Positions 23,184 through 33,310 are shown, numbered from the stretch's first letter. The stretch: DNA of 64,000 bases from Diphasiastrum complanatum (GCA_029204225.1 CM055107.1:49610546-49674545); one strand, 5' to 3'. Made by a program: numbers and translations. The notes: a model not told the origin generated them from the sequence alone.

Positions 23184-23255
23184 ATGCGAGGCGCTCTAAG
23201 CGAAAAGCCCAAGTCATCTGGCGATGAAGGATCGCTCTCTATCCCAGCGCAGTAG
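23184..23255 (+). other. Upstream duplicate of the start region (uORF-like)
   Basis: A 23-codon reading, MRGALSEKPKSSGDEGS and six more residues to a stop at 23253-23255. It duplicates the first codons of the main ORF at 23287 (MRGAVSKKLKSSGYEGS). The period is 103 bases, which is not a multiple of three. If both lie in one transcript, this copy would act as an upstream ORF ending 31 bases before the main start. Confidence 0.55.
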
Positions 23256-23286
23256 AAAGCATTTGTAGCTTTCGGCATTTGCGAAA

Positions 23287-24459
23287 ATGCGAGGTGCTGT
23301 GAGCAAAAAGCTCAAATCATCCGGGTATGAAGGCTCAGAGCTTCCCACATTCTTGTCAGATCAAACCCTAGAAGATATGGTAGACAATGCCAGTGTGACT
23401 TGCATGGAGCTGCTTCGTCTGGTGGAAGCCACAAAGTCAAGATCCACTCAGTTTTTCCCTCAGCCTCCTCCTCCATTGCTTCAGATCAAACCCTATTTTG
23501 GCACACACACCAACAACGGACCTGATTCTGCAAGAAAAACCTTACCACTGAGCTTGAAGAATCATCCTCCAGAGGTGAAGAAAGAGTACGATGAATCTGC
23601 GGCTATTGTGAACCCTAAAGCGGAGGATGCATGTCTTGCTAGGGTTAATGACATGCGCAGGCAGACGCTGCAAAATGCGCTGCTTGCATTTGAGCAGATA
23701 AGGATGGACTGTGTGAGGCAAGAAGGCTTATTGGAAAATGAGCCATACAAGAGAGCAGATCTGAAAGCAGGATCTATTATGAAAGAAAGAGGCTTATGGT
23801 TGGATGAACAGAAGGTTATAGGGGAGATACCTGGGGTGTTGGTTGGGGATATTTTCAACTACAGGATGCAAATGTGCCTTGTAGGGTTGCACAGGCAGCT
23901 CAGAGCAGGAATAGATTATATCCCAGCTAAAGATTCTGCTTTTAATGTTTCCATTGCTACTAGTGTTGTGATTTGCACGGATGAGAATTATGGCGATGAT
24001 ACGGACATGGGTGATACTGTAGTATACACGGGCCAAGGTGGATTGGCACGTGGAGGGAAAAAGCTACCTGACGGAACTTCAGAGGATCAAAAGCTTGTCA
24101 GGGGCAATATTGCATTGAAAAACAGTTTTGACTTGCATGTTCCGATCCGTTTGATCCGTGGCCACAGGATCAAGAATCAGCATTCAGGTATTGTGTATAG
24201 GTATGATGGGCTTTATGTGATCTATGACATGAAATATGAAGCCTGTGCAGCTGGCAACAATGTGTTTAAGTTTCTTCTCCAGAGAATGAAAGGGCAGCCA
24301 CCGTTGCGACTGGCTGCCCCATCCCAGCCACAGCAGAATTTATTAACATATTCTGGCTCTTTACCTAAAGAAAATGGTCTGCCACAAAATGAGGGTCCTT
24401 TGATTTTGCTAGAGGCAACTCCCAATGCAAGTTCACTTGCAACACAAAGTTATCATTGA
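23287..24459 (+). CDS. SUVH-like SRA (YDG) domain protein lacking SET
   Basis: An uninterrupted 390-codon ORF. Residues about 113-180 (RVNDMRRQTLQNALLAFEQI, then KRADLKAG) match the region preceding the SRA domain in plant SUVH histone H3K9 methyltransferases. Residues about 180-340 form an SRA domain: IPGVLVGDIFNYRMQM, VGLHRQLRAGIDYI, GDTVVYTGQGG, DQKLVRGNIALKNS, YRYDGLYVIYD, VFKFLLQRMKGQP. SRA domains bind methylated cytosine in chromatin. The usual SIVASGGYEDD-type segment reads SIATSVVICTDENYGDD, which departs from consensus. After residue 340 a non-conserved tail replaces the expected pre-SET/SET region, so no methyltransferase activity is predicted from this exon. It could be a truncated gene, or a first exon whose true continuation lies beyond a long intron. 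ATG 23287 is the first in-frame start. Confidence 0.85.
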   Translation: MRGAVSKKLKSSGYEGSELPTFLSDQTLEDMVDNASVTCMELLRLVEATKSRSTQFFPQPPPPLLQIKPYFGTHTNNGPDSARKTLPLSLKNHPPEVKKEYDESAAIVNPKAEDACLARVNDMRRQTLQNALLAFEQIRMDCVRQEGLLENEPYKRADLKAGSIMKERGLWLDEQKVIGEIPGVLVGDIFNYRMQMCLVGLHRQLRAGIDYIPAKDSAFNVSIATSVVICTDENYGDDTDMGDTVVYTGQGGLARGGKKLPDGTSEDQKLVRGNIALKNSFDLHVPIRLIRGHRIKNQHSGIVYRYDGLYVIYDMKYEACAAGNNVFKFLLQRMKGQPPLRLAAPSQPQQNLLTYSGSLPKENGLPQNEGPLILLEATPNASSLATQSYH

Positions 24460-24632
24460 CTACTATTATACAGGAATTCTCTCATGTTACAACTAACTAT
24501 ACAACACCTCCGTTGTGTACAGCTTTTAAGCTTACTGTCACAACGCTGAATGGCTATTTTGAAAGCATTCCATTCGGTTCTTGCCTCGATACTTTCAAGA
24601 TGAGGGTAATCACAGTTGCTGGGAAATCTGAG

Positions 24633-24638
24633 GTAAGT
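24633..24638 (+). promoter_or_regulatory. Candidate splice donor downstream of the SUVH-like ORF
   Basis: AAATCTGAG followed by GTAAGT is a near-perfect plant 5-prime splice site. It lies 173 bases after the SUVH-like stop, at the end of a 24456-24632 open stretch in a different frame. It suggests that this segment is transcribed and spliced, either as a 3-prime UTR intron or because the annotated stop arose by a frameshift. No matching acceptor with recognisable coding sequence was found downstream. Confidence 0.45.
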
Positions 24639-24659
24639 TCCAAAAGCATATAGTTTTGC

Positions 24660-24983
24660 ATGCTCTTCTTTTCATTGTTGGTTAGCACTGAACTTAGACT
24701 TTAAGCTAACAGCAATGTTGCAACTGTACTGCTGTCCTTCTCTACATCTATGTTGAGGTATGCCAAAAATACATGTACACTGCGAAATGTATGGTCCTAC
24801 ACAAACACATACACTCTACATAAACATTATGAAATTTACCACATGCTATACCTTTTCCCTCGCTTAATTTGATTCCAACTTCGATGTTGACAGTTTCTAC
24901 TTGATGACATGCAGCAGTTGCTAGTCGTATCCTTTTTTGTGAAATCATTATCGAAGTATTATAGAGTAACATACTATGGGGGA

Positions 24984-25018
<35 letters not shown>

Positions 25019-25641
25019 GATCCCATCATGGATGATATGTTGTAAGGCTTTGGTTCTACAATGTACAACATCACATTGTCTTGGCAGAGTTCGCCATGCC
25101 TCCCTTAGAGTTGGAGGCCATTTTCTGCTTGCTCATGTGTTTAGAAGGTCATGGCACTTGGTGAGAAAGATTGGATAGTGACATCCTTGGATTGATCTCT
25201 CATCTTTCAAACTTCTTAATAAGTAAATTAGGCTACTCATGTCGTAGACTCTTATAGACATCTCTCTGAAATGTAATAGAAGGCTCCAATCTAAGATATT
25301 TTGAGATTTGCATCTTCTTGTAGTATTTTGAAAAAGAATGCAATTTATCAAATTCAAGTCAACTTGAATTTTCTTGTAGTACAAATCAAGTATGCAACAT
25401 ATTAGATTTGAATGAACTTTTATTTTCAAGTGTTTTAGGTTAATTGTACAAACTTAAAACCAAAGCATAACCCTAATCACTTGCCATAAGAAACTATATT
25501 CTAGCAAAAACAAGTTTCAGCGATGTCTTTCAAAATTATAGGAATGAATTTTTCAATTGAAAGAGTTTTCTTTAAATCTTCCAGGCCTTTAAACAATTTT
25601 ATCTACTCAAAGACATTAGGGTTTTTCGTTTTGAGTTGTTG
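24660..25641. other. Non-coding, with a GA microsatellite
   Basis: No supported ORF. It contains an interrupted (GA)n tract at 24983-25020. The rest is ordinary AT-rich sequence, possibly intron or 3-prime flank of the SUVH-like gene. Confidence 0.5.
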
Positions 25642-25649
25642 ATTTGAAC

Positions 25650-26378
25650 CATAGTTGCATAGAAACGCGTTTTTGGGAAAAAAAACGTTTCTAGAAACGC
25701 ATATTTGGATCCAGAAAAAAAAAACAGATATTCATGATACTGCATTGCTTTGCGATTATGCTAAACTGTGCCTTTCTTAGTTCTCCCTCAAAGAAACTCA
25801 TATCTCTATCAGTAAAGGCTACCAAATGAGGACCATCAATGGTATTCATAGTTTCCAATTAAAGTCCCATGAGGGTAGGGGCACCCCTGACTTAAGGTCT
25901 CCTTTGTAGAAATGCGGTTGGATCCTAGATGTCGTGAAAATGGTTCAATGCCAAAACAACTAAAGAAGCCAATAAACCCTTATTAGACATCCTAACTCTT
26001 CCCTATTTAACATAATCATTGTTGTCAACATTTGATTTGAGTCATGACAACTTGTGATTGAACAGCCACATCAAGTGTTTAATGATAATCGTGCAACAAA
26101 GGTTGATGAGAAATCGCATCAATGCCTACGAATTGTAATTAGTAGGAATGAGAGTACTCTGGAATTTTAAGCCATTTGGCCCAATAGTAACTCTAAATGA
26201 ACCAACAGAAAAGATATCAAAAGTAACACGACAAGCCATTCTGAATTTTTATCCTAGGGATTGATGCACCTAATTAATGCTTTAATTTGATACCCATATT
26301 GCCCACAAAAAAAAAACATTTTTTGAGAAACGCTCACCCATTTCAGAGACACGTTTCTAGAAATGCAATGCAACTATG
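25650..26378. mobile_element. Non-autonomous hAT-like element
   Basis: The ends are an 11-bp perfect terminal inverted repeat, CATAGTTGCAT at 25650-25660 and ATGCAACTATG at 26368-26378. They are flanked by an identical 8-bp direct repeat ATTTGAAC at 25642-25649 and 26379-26386. An 8-bp target duplication with short CA-starting TIRs is the signature of the hAT superfamily. Inside each end are copies of a gaaacg/cgtttc motif (25661, 25692, 25696, 26326, 26351), as expected for subterminal transposase-binding sites. At 729 bases without an ORF it is non-autonomous. Confidence 0.8.
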
Positions 26379-26516
26379 ATTTGAACTTTTTAAAATCTTG
26401 ATCAGATGTATGTGAATCAATAAGGAACTATTCTATTAGCTGGAATAGGAATGCTTCCTCTAGAAGGAAATTCGAGAAGCCTTGTACCAATATCTTCACT
26501 ACCTATACAAAATCAA

Positions 26517-26561
26517 CAACATGAAGGCAAGCATGCTACTAGCATGCTGGCCTTCATGTTG
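26517..26561. repeat. 45-nt hairpin palindrome
   Basis: The left arm 26517-26538 (caacatgaaggcaagcatgc and 2 nt more) and right arm 26540-26561 are reverse complements with a single mismatch and a 1-nt spacer. It lies 139 bases outside the hAT-like element. Confidence 0.85.
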
Positions 26562-26565
26562 CATT

Positions 26566-26860
26566 CAAACGTCCACGTTTGAAAGAAAGTTTCAAACGTT
26601 TGAAACAAAATCCTATCTTTTTTTCTGATTTTTTTGCACGTTTTTGAGCAACTAGTGCTAGGTTAAGTGTTGGAACCTTAAACATAACATAAAAGTGGTT
26701 GAATAAGCATGTTTTTTAGGTAGATGGGCCCTAGACATGGTCCATTGGCCATTTGGAACCCATTTGGAGGGCTAGGGCCCCAAAAAAATTTCACATGCAA
26801 ATGCCCACGTTTGAAATTCAAACGCATTTGAATCAGCATTCAAACGCGTTTGAATACTAT
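26566..26860. repeat. Cluster of TTCAAACG / CGTTTGAA palindromes
   Basis: Short inverted copies recur: attcaaacgtccacgtttga near 26565, tttcaaacgtttgaaa near 26590, cacgtttgaaattcaaacgc near 26807, and the perfect 16-bp ttcaaacgcgtttgaa at 26839-26854. They look like the remains of a repeated binding-site-like motif. No ORF is supported. Confidence 0.6.
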
Positions 26861-26950
26861 GCATGCTACGCCACAAGGCCATGGAGGAACAACAAACAAA
26901 GGTGGTACAAAGCACGAATTGTTTGGGTGAATAGTTGTAGAATAGATGAG

Positions 26951-27164
26951 TAAGGAGCTTTCACAAGGTAAAGAAACCATAGAAGAGGTGGTCAAATATG
27001 CTGTACAAACTTATGAATGGGCTATTGCACGGCTTTAAGGAGAAAAAAGTCTATATATAGAAGAGAAAATAATGTCATGACCATTCATGTGGAGTTCCTA
27101 GTAAATAGCAAAATTACAGCATGATTTGCAAGACATGCAACAAAGAGAGGTGGAAGATGAAGCC
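26951..27164 (+). repeat. Direct repeat copy 1 with TATA-like core
   Basis: Diverged copy of 27476-27774. Shared blocks include cacaaggtaaa, gctattgcacggctttaag, agtctatatatagaag, cattcatgtggagt, atagcaaaattacagc and aggtggaagatgaagcc. The TATA-like tctatatatag is at 27050-27060. The pair could be LTRs of a small element or a segmental tandem duplication; no TG..CA ends or PBS were recognised. Confidence 0.7.
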
Positions 27165-27240
27165 CATGTGCTTCACTTTTGCCACAGATGGACATCATCA
27201 TAGAAAAGCATAACATGTATAATTTGGAATTAACATGTAT

Positions 27241-27305
27241 AATATATTTAGCAAGTTTCTCCAATCAACCCAACTAGGCTATTGGAGAAACTTGCTAAAT
27301 ATATT
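27241..27305. repeat. Perfect 25-bp stem hairpin
   Basis: 27241-27265 and 27281-27305 are exact reverse complements (core tttagcaagtttctccaat / attggagaaacttgctaaa), separated by a 15-nt loop. It lies in the spacer between the two direct repeats at 26951 and 27476. Confidence 0.9.
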
Positions 27306-27475
27306 CAATTATTTACTCAAATAGACATGAACTTGGAAAGAAAGGATCCTAGAAGTCTTGGTGATTGACTTGATTTAAAGCACAATTCATAGTGCTGATT
27401 TTTCAATCAATATGCTATAAATGGATAAAAGCAGTATCTATTTAGAGATGCAAAAGACAAGGTAATGAATTCATA

Positions 27476-27774
27476 AAAGAGTTCTCACAAGGTAAATAAT
27501 CCATAAAAGAGTTGGTCAAGTGTGTTGTACGAAGTTATCAATAGGCTATTGCACGGCTTTAAGTAGAAAAAGTCTATATATAGAAGTGAAAATATTGTCA
27601 TGATCATTCATGTGGAGTTATGTATTTATAGGAAATTTTGACATGAAAAAGGCAACAAATATGTAGGATAAGAATGTGGACTGTTGTGGTTGGTACAATG
27701 AAAATTCCTAGCAAATAGCAAAATTACAGCTCGATTTGCAGGACATGCAACGAAGAAAGGTGGAAGATGAAGCC
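27476..27774 (+). repeat. Direct repeat copy 2 with TATA-like core
   Basis: Second copy of the 26951-27164 repeat, with an extra segment of about 85 bases after the cattcatgtggagtta block. The TATA-like tctatatatag is near 27572-27582. A roughly 30-bp internal duplication (aaggtaatgaattcataaaa and aaggtaaataatccataaaa) lies at its start. Confidence 0.7.
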
Positions 27775-27892
27775 AGCGACTACTCTTGTTTAGTTGAATG
27801 TTTGACTAAGTTGAGACGTTGAGATTAGTTATTTTTATCTGGAAGGCAGTCTCATACACAACAAGCTGTCTTAGTGAACATTAATAAAGGCA

Positions 27893-27897
<5 letters not shown>

Positions 27898-27965
<68 letters not shown>
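27898..27965. repeat. (TC)n microsatellite
   Basis: About 34 uninterrupted TC dinucleotides. Confidence 0.98.
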
Positions 27966-27969
<4 letters not shown>

Positions 27970-29910
27970 GTTTACAATTCATTTTCCTATGTTAGTCACT
28001 GCAAGTTTATCCTTTGTATATCTTTGTTAAGCCATATGTATAGTGAGGTGCTATTGTGGTAGTGAGTAGTTAGGGCTGGTAGAGCATTCAATTTAGGGTA
28101 ATGGAGGTACCTTGAGGGAGGTAAGGTATCTTAACAAATGAGTGTCACTTAGCCAAGTATTATGATTGGCTCATGCTCATGCATGTACTTTGTCTAGAAG
28201 CCCCAAACTACAAATAGGGCATTATTGGTGAGGTATGTGAGGTTGGAGCATGATGAATTGGGTCTTTGGTGTGTGGCTTTGGCACTGATCACATGTGAGT
28301 CTTGGTAAGTCACCTCTCTGGTACTTTTGTGTCCTCACTCATCAATAAGGTTGTGGTCTTGTGTCATGTGTACTTATTAGGGCCTTTTGCAATGCTCTTT
28401 TACATTTACGAGGTGTGTGTAATCAAATTTTCTTGTGGCTATGGAGATCTACTTCTGTACGATGGTAGGCAAATGCTAACATATGTCCAGTTTCAAGAGC
28501 AAGGAGATTTTTGGCCTGTGATGTGTGCTGGTGAGGGAAAAATCATGTTTATGATGCCATGTGCAGAAACCTTTTTTCCTCAGATGGATGCCTAGGGAAT
28601 AGTTCTAGGCTTGCATGTCTGGTGAATCCCTCATCTAAGTCAGCTGAGAGGAGGCCAGGAGTGCCTATTACATCCTCCATGGATTTGTTGGGAATGTGGA
28701 AAAGAGCAAAAAAAAATGTTTAAGCTTTTATGTTGATGAGTGGTAGATCCTCTGTGTGTGTGGATTAGGTGTAGCGAAGTGCCTGGATAGGCTAAAGGTT
28801 GTGAAAGATTTCCATGTGTTACTCTGTTGTGTACAGGAATAAGAAATTCAACCTGGTTTGGTGGATCGTTTGCATGCTTGATTGTGTTTGAGTGTCGAAA
28901 TTGCTGTGGTATTCAAATTCGAGTTTAATGGTTGCAATTTCATACAATCTAGACCATGGAAATTGGTGTCACCACAAAAATTGAGATTATTGAGGTGGTG
29001 CGTTTGGGACAAGGTAAGTTGCAGCCAATAAGAAAATAGGAATCAGATTGAAATTGACACTCACAGACTTGTGGGGGAAGAAGGTGATCGATACATGAGG
29101 TGCAACAGGTGTTTGGCTTAAAATAAAAGCTTGTTCACAGCAAAGTTGCAGCTATGACAGAGTTGTACCAACAGTTATCAATGGTGTGAATTCTACAGAG
29201 GATGCTTTGGGTTCTTTGCAGGGCAGATAAGGTCATCATCACATGTGAAACAGTCATACAAGAGCAGAATATGTGGACAGATGGTCATTAGGTCTGTTTT
29301 GCAGGCTGAAACAAGCTCTCCCCCATGTGAAGACAGGCGGTCCAGATAAGCTTTAGCAGGTGACAGAAAAGTACAGCTGCTACATGCAGGGCAACAGGCA
29401 AGTACATAGTTAGGCGTAGAACTATTGTACACTGTAGTGAATTGCATTGAAGTGCACCGTGAAGAGACCAGGCAGCAGACATGGTAGACACTTGTGGACA
29501 ACATGCGCGAAGAGCAGACCAATTTGACAGCAACAAGTATAGGTGGTAGAACATTCTTGATCTTGCAAGTTTTGTCTATGAAAATTCTCAGAAATATTGA
29601 ACAATCAAGGTGTGATGAGAAGCTTTGAATATCGATGAATTTAAGGAATTTCAGTCAAAATCCTGATATAGAAGGTACTTCTCTTGATATTCATAAGAAA
29701 TCCTTTGAATGTGCTGGAAATGAAAAAGGCTAGAAGAGTATACTCGTTACTGACATAGCTAACTGTGATGCTGGTGTGCTTATTGGACTATGAAGGGAAA
29801 TTGAAAGTGTAATTTGGGACATGTGTGAAGAATCCACTTTGTGTGAAGTGATAATGATCTCGACGTGAGAGTGAAACAAATACTAGGAGTATAATGATAC
29901 TGTGAGTATT
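27966..29910. other. Non-coding, nothing recognised
   Basis: No conserved domain, splice structure or repeat pair could be identified. Short open frames (for example 28302-28595 on plus) show no recognisable motif and are probably chance. Confidence 0.5.
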
Positions 29911-30050
29911 GATGAGTCCTTAAATGCTTTTATAGATGTTCCAATGTGTTTAGTGAGTGATGGTTGCATGATAGGAGTATGATGAGTCCTTAAATGCTTT
30001 TATAGATGTTCCAATGGGTTTAGTGAGTGATGGTTGCATGAAAGGAAATG
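29911..30050 (+). repeat. 70-bp tandem duplication
   Basis: Units start gatgagtccttaaatgcttt at 29911 and 29981 and agree almost base for base through tggttgcatga. An aggagtat phrase precedes each unit. Confidence 0.9.
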
Positions 30051-31834
30051 TGGATGTGTTGGAAGAGATAGCTGCTTGTGAGAATGGCTTAGGAGAGCAT
30101 GGTGTGTGTGTGCAATGAGATTGTTGTTGAGGGGCGAGACTTTGGAGAGTCTCAAGACTGTGTTAGTTCGGGAAGGGTGTCATTGAGGAGAACAACTAAC
30201 GTGGTTGCTCAGGTAGCTGAATCAGTATTATGGTCAAATTAGGTAAAGTCGTCTTTGTCGAAAGGTAGGTTGGCCATCAAATTTTTTTCACCTACTCATT
30301 ATATGCCTAAGGATAATATTCTGATGAATGCTTTTGTGTTGTTTGGGGATCAAGTGGGCATAGGCAAGACCGTGGATTGTGAAGTGTTGACTAAAAGAGT
30401 GTGGGGTATGGTAATTCCAATGTGCTTACATGTGTTGGTGTGTTCTACTAGTGGTGCATGTGCTTTGGTGGCGCAAGTTTGTTGGTGTTGAGAGTTAAGT
30501 GGGGCACAATTATAATGCATGGTCAAGTTTCTAAGACATATTTTGTATGAAAAGGTGGTTGAATCAGCATCAAGTTTTGAGATCAAGATAAGTGCTACAT
30601 TAGCAAATGAAGCTACTTTGAGCACATGGCCCTGAGGTTATTACGTACTTACTGCCTTCCATGAAGATTGACATTGGCTACTAATTCGTACATATTATGA
30701 AAAAATTTCAATGCCTTTTGTACTTGTTAAACAAACTTATCATTCACTGGGAGGATTTTGATATCAACCATCAACAAGCCTTTTTCAATTACCAATGGTC
30801 AGTACAAATATCATTTCCTCCTCTGCAAGGTCTTGAATCATCTACTCTTGCTCTTGATTGATTTGTGCGCACAATCATAGTTACTTTGTGCAAGTTTAAT
30901 GCAATGCAATGCAATCCTATTTTAAATGAGTAGTTTCAAATGAATGTTAGATTGTAATAGGAATGAGCTAGGGTTTACTTGCTCTATTGGACAGATGTCT
31001 CTACTTTTAAATTTCACACATGTTTTCAAAATATCTATCATAGCAAATGTTATATTTATTTCCAGTTAGCTCTTTGGCATAGATCGTTGTTTGTAGATAC
31101 ATCAAAGAAAGTTTTTTGGCAGTTAAGCTATGAATATAACCTAGTTAACAATCATACAATAAAAATTAGAGTTCAAAACAACTCACAAAGTAATCTATAA
31201 AACGTTGTTTCTCCTGGAGTCAAGATGATTGATATATTTTTTGTACTCGGTCTTACTCTTGCAGCTTTTCAATGCCTACATTTATGAGAGATTTTTCTAA
31301 ACTCACTCTTGAGCAAAGTCCAAGTACTTTTTTTACACGAGCTCGGCTTGCATTGTTTGTTTGGCCTTCGAGATTGTTGACGAAGCTTGTCATGATATTG
31401 ATGCTAACATGTTTTTTTAAATGAATCTTTTTTTCGAAAATCACAAAAAATTCTTGCCAAAAATATGCATTTTGGCCAAAAAAATCAAACATCATGTCAC
31501 TTTTTTAAATTATAAAACTTTAAAAAATTAAAAATGTCCAAAGTGAATAAAATACACAAACATTTATGGTGTTTTAACAGTTTAAATAAACTTCCATAAG
31601 AATAATGGTATAATACATTTGAAGCCAGTTACGATAAATCCACAATACTAAAAATAATTTTTATGTTATGTTTTTTTCACAATTCAAATTTCAAAGAATT
31701 CTCACTAAGTCCTCTTAACTTAGTACTTGAAATATTATCAAAAAAAAAAATTTAGTTGAAAAAGATGACGACCCATCTTCCTTGTTAGAGTCTATCGACA
31801 AATTCTCATCTGAGTCGGCATCCGATCACAACTA
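30051..31834. other. Non-coding or highly decayed
   Basis: A plus-strand open stretch at about 30120-30490 may be a decayed coding sequence, but no family was recognised. The remainder is AT-rich with nothing identifiable. Confidence 0.4.
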
Positions 31835-31847
31835 GAAAACTCTGTGT

Positions 31848-32207
31848 TTATCCACGTAGAGTATCCACGCGAGATTCGACATGTAGTCGATTTTTCGAAA
31901 TTTGTTTGCGTGGAACATCCACACGTGGATTATCCACGCCAAAAAAATTTTGAACACGCCTCCAGCTAGTCCACCAGTGTTTTTCTGACACGGTGCCGAA
32001 AAATTTATGCCCGTGGATTATCCACGCAAAATTGAATTTTGAAAATTTTGACAACTGTTTGGGAGGGAAGGTTGGCAACGCCAAAAAGCAGTTTTTGCGT
32101 GGATAATCCACGTGTGAATTATCCACGCAAATTTTAGTTTGTCCACCGGACCGGACCAGAAGTTAAAGATATCCACGCGTGGATATCTTCTGTGTGGATT
32201 ATCCACG
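31848..32207. repeat. CACTA subterminal repeats, left cluster
   Basis: At least ten copies of tatccacgc or its complement, several arranged as cacgtggattatccacgc-type palindromes, near 31848, 31864, 31911-31938, 32011-32027, 32098-32128 and 32168-32207. Such arrays are transposase-binding sites in characterised CACTA elements; that role here is inferred. Confidence 0.75.
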
Positions 32208-32215
32208 CATGTTTT

Positions 32216-32920
32216 TTTTTGTATGTTGGTAATGACATGAAATTAGTTAAATAAATATATTTCTAAAGTGAATTATATTATGATGAGATTAAAAAAAAAT
32301 TTTAGAAAGCGAGTTATATTATGATGAGGTTTTTTTTTTTTTTTGCATGTTCATAATGAAATGGAATTAGTTAAATATATATTTCTCTAAAGTGAATTAT
32401 ATCATGATGTTCCTAGATGATTGGGATTTTTTATGAGGTCGGCCACTTACTTTTATAAGACAGTTGACTTGAGCTACCAAGTGGGTGATTATGCATGATC
32501 TAAGGCTTTGATACCCAGGGGTTTAGGGTTTACCCTAATGGCACTGTACCTAATCTCATATCCGAGATCATTTGATATGGATTGAGAGCTCACTTTGTAC
32601 ATACTTTGAGAGATTATCAAGAGATGGTGATTTTGGCAAATTTGCTCTTTAATGAGGAATTGATGAATGATGAATGTGATATTTTTTGTGTCTAATGAAT
32701 AGATCTGAATCTGAACAAATTATTATATTTTCCACGTGTGTGACAGGATGTGAAGATCAATTATTTCTAGTTTTATTGTGGTGTTCGAAAGCTCTTGCTA
32801 ATTAGATGCAAATAGGTTGAATTATGTGCTAGTTTTCTATCTATTAGATATAAGTGAAACCTTTGATGCTTTTTCAAGGTTTTAGTATCCAAATGAGGTT
32901 CATAACCTTTGATTTTAACA
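32216..32920 (+). other. Non-coding, possible copia LTR
   Basis: No ORF. Its right edge abuts a plus-strand copia primer-binding site at 32921, so part of this segment is probably the 5-prime LTR of that element (ending ttttaaca). The LTR start could not be fixed. Confidence 0.35.
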
Positions 32921-33310
32921 TGGTATCAGAGCCCAAATGCAACCATCAAGGCTCAAATACAAGGAAGAGAGAAGCAATTACAAGTCGATGATTGTTTAAT
33001 TTTTATTGCCCTTATTACTACCTTAAGTTTGATGATGTTTCTTCAAGTGTGAATGAAACTGTAGCAACAAAAGAGTGATTTGATGTAATGAAAAGTGAGT
33101 ATATGATGCATTGTTTGAGATACTTGTAAAATTATTGATTCTCCATCAAAGATACATAATGTTACTGTTTGCAAATGAGTCTTTAAGATCAAGCTTAATC
33201 AAAATGGTAGTGTGAACAATTATAAAACAAGACTAGTTGCGAAGGGATATGCTCAATTCAAGGGGATTGACTATGATGAAACAGTTGATTTTGTCATAGT
33301 TTGTGGTGGT
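32921..33310 (+). pseudogene. Copia PBS and reverse-transcriptase fragment
   Basis: tggtatcagagcc at 32921-32933 is the initiator-tRNA primer-binding site. About 250 bases later 33170-33290 encodes NYKTRLVAKGYAQFKGIDYD and then ETVDF, matching the copia RT stretch RYKARLVAKGFxQxxGIDYxETF. Everything else of the element is missing. It lies between the CACTA subterminal repeats and the 3-prime end of the transposase gene. Confidence 0.75.

Noticed and set aside
23794-24425. Minus-strand open frames across the SUVH-like gene
   Set aside because: Antisense shadows of a clear SRA coding region; no motif in the antisense reading.
27874-28062. Ser-Leu repeat open frame across a TC tract, and similar Arg-Glu and Ser-Leu frames at 48024-48265
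   Set aside because: A dinucleotide repeat has no stops in these frames; this is translation of a microsatellite, not a gene.
30255-30491. GDQVGIGKT in a plus-strand open frame, resembling an NB-ARC P-loop
   Set aside because: The spacing does not fit GxxxxGK[ST], no other NB-ARC motif is nearby, and the frame is short. Treated as chance.
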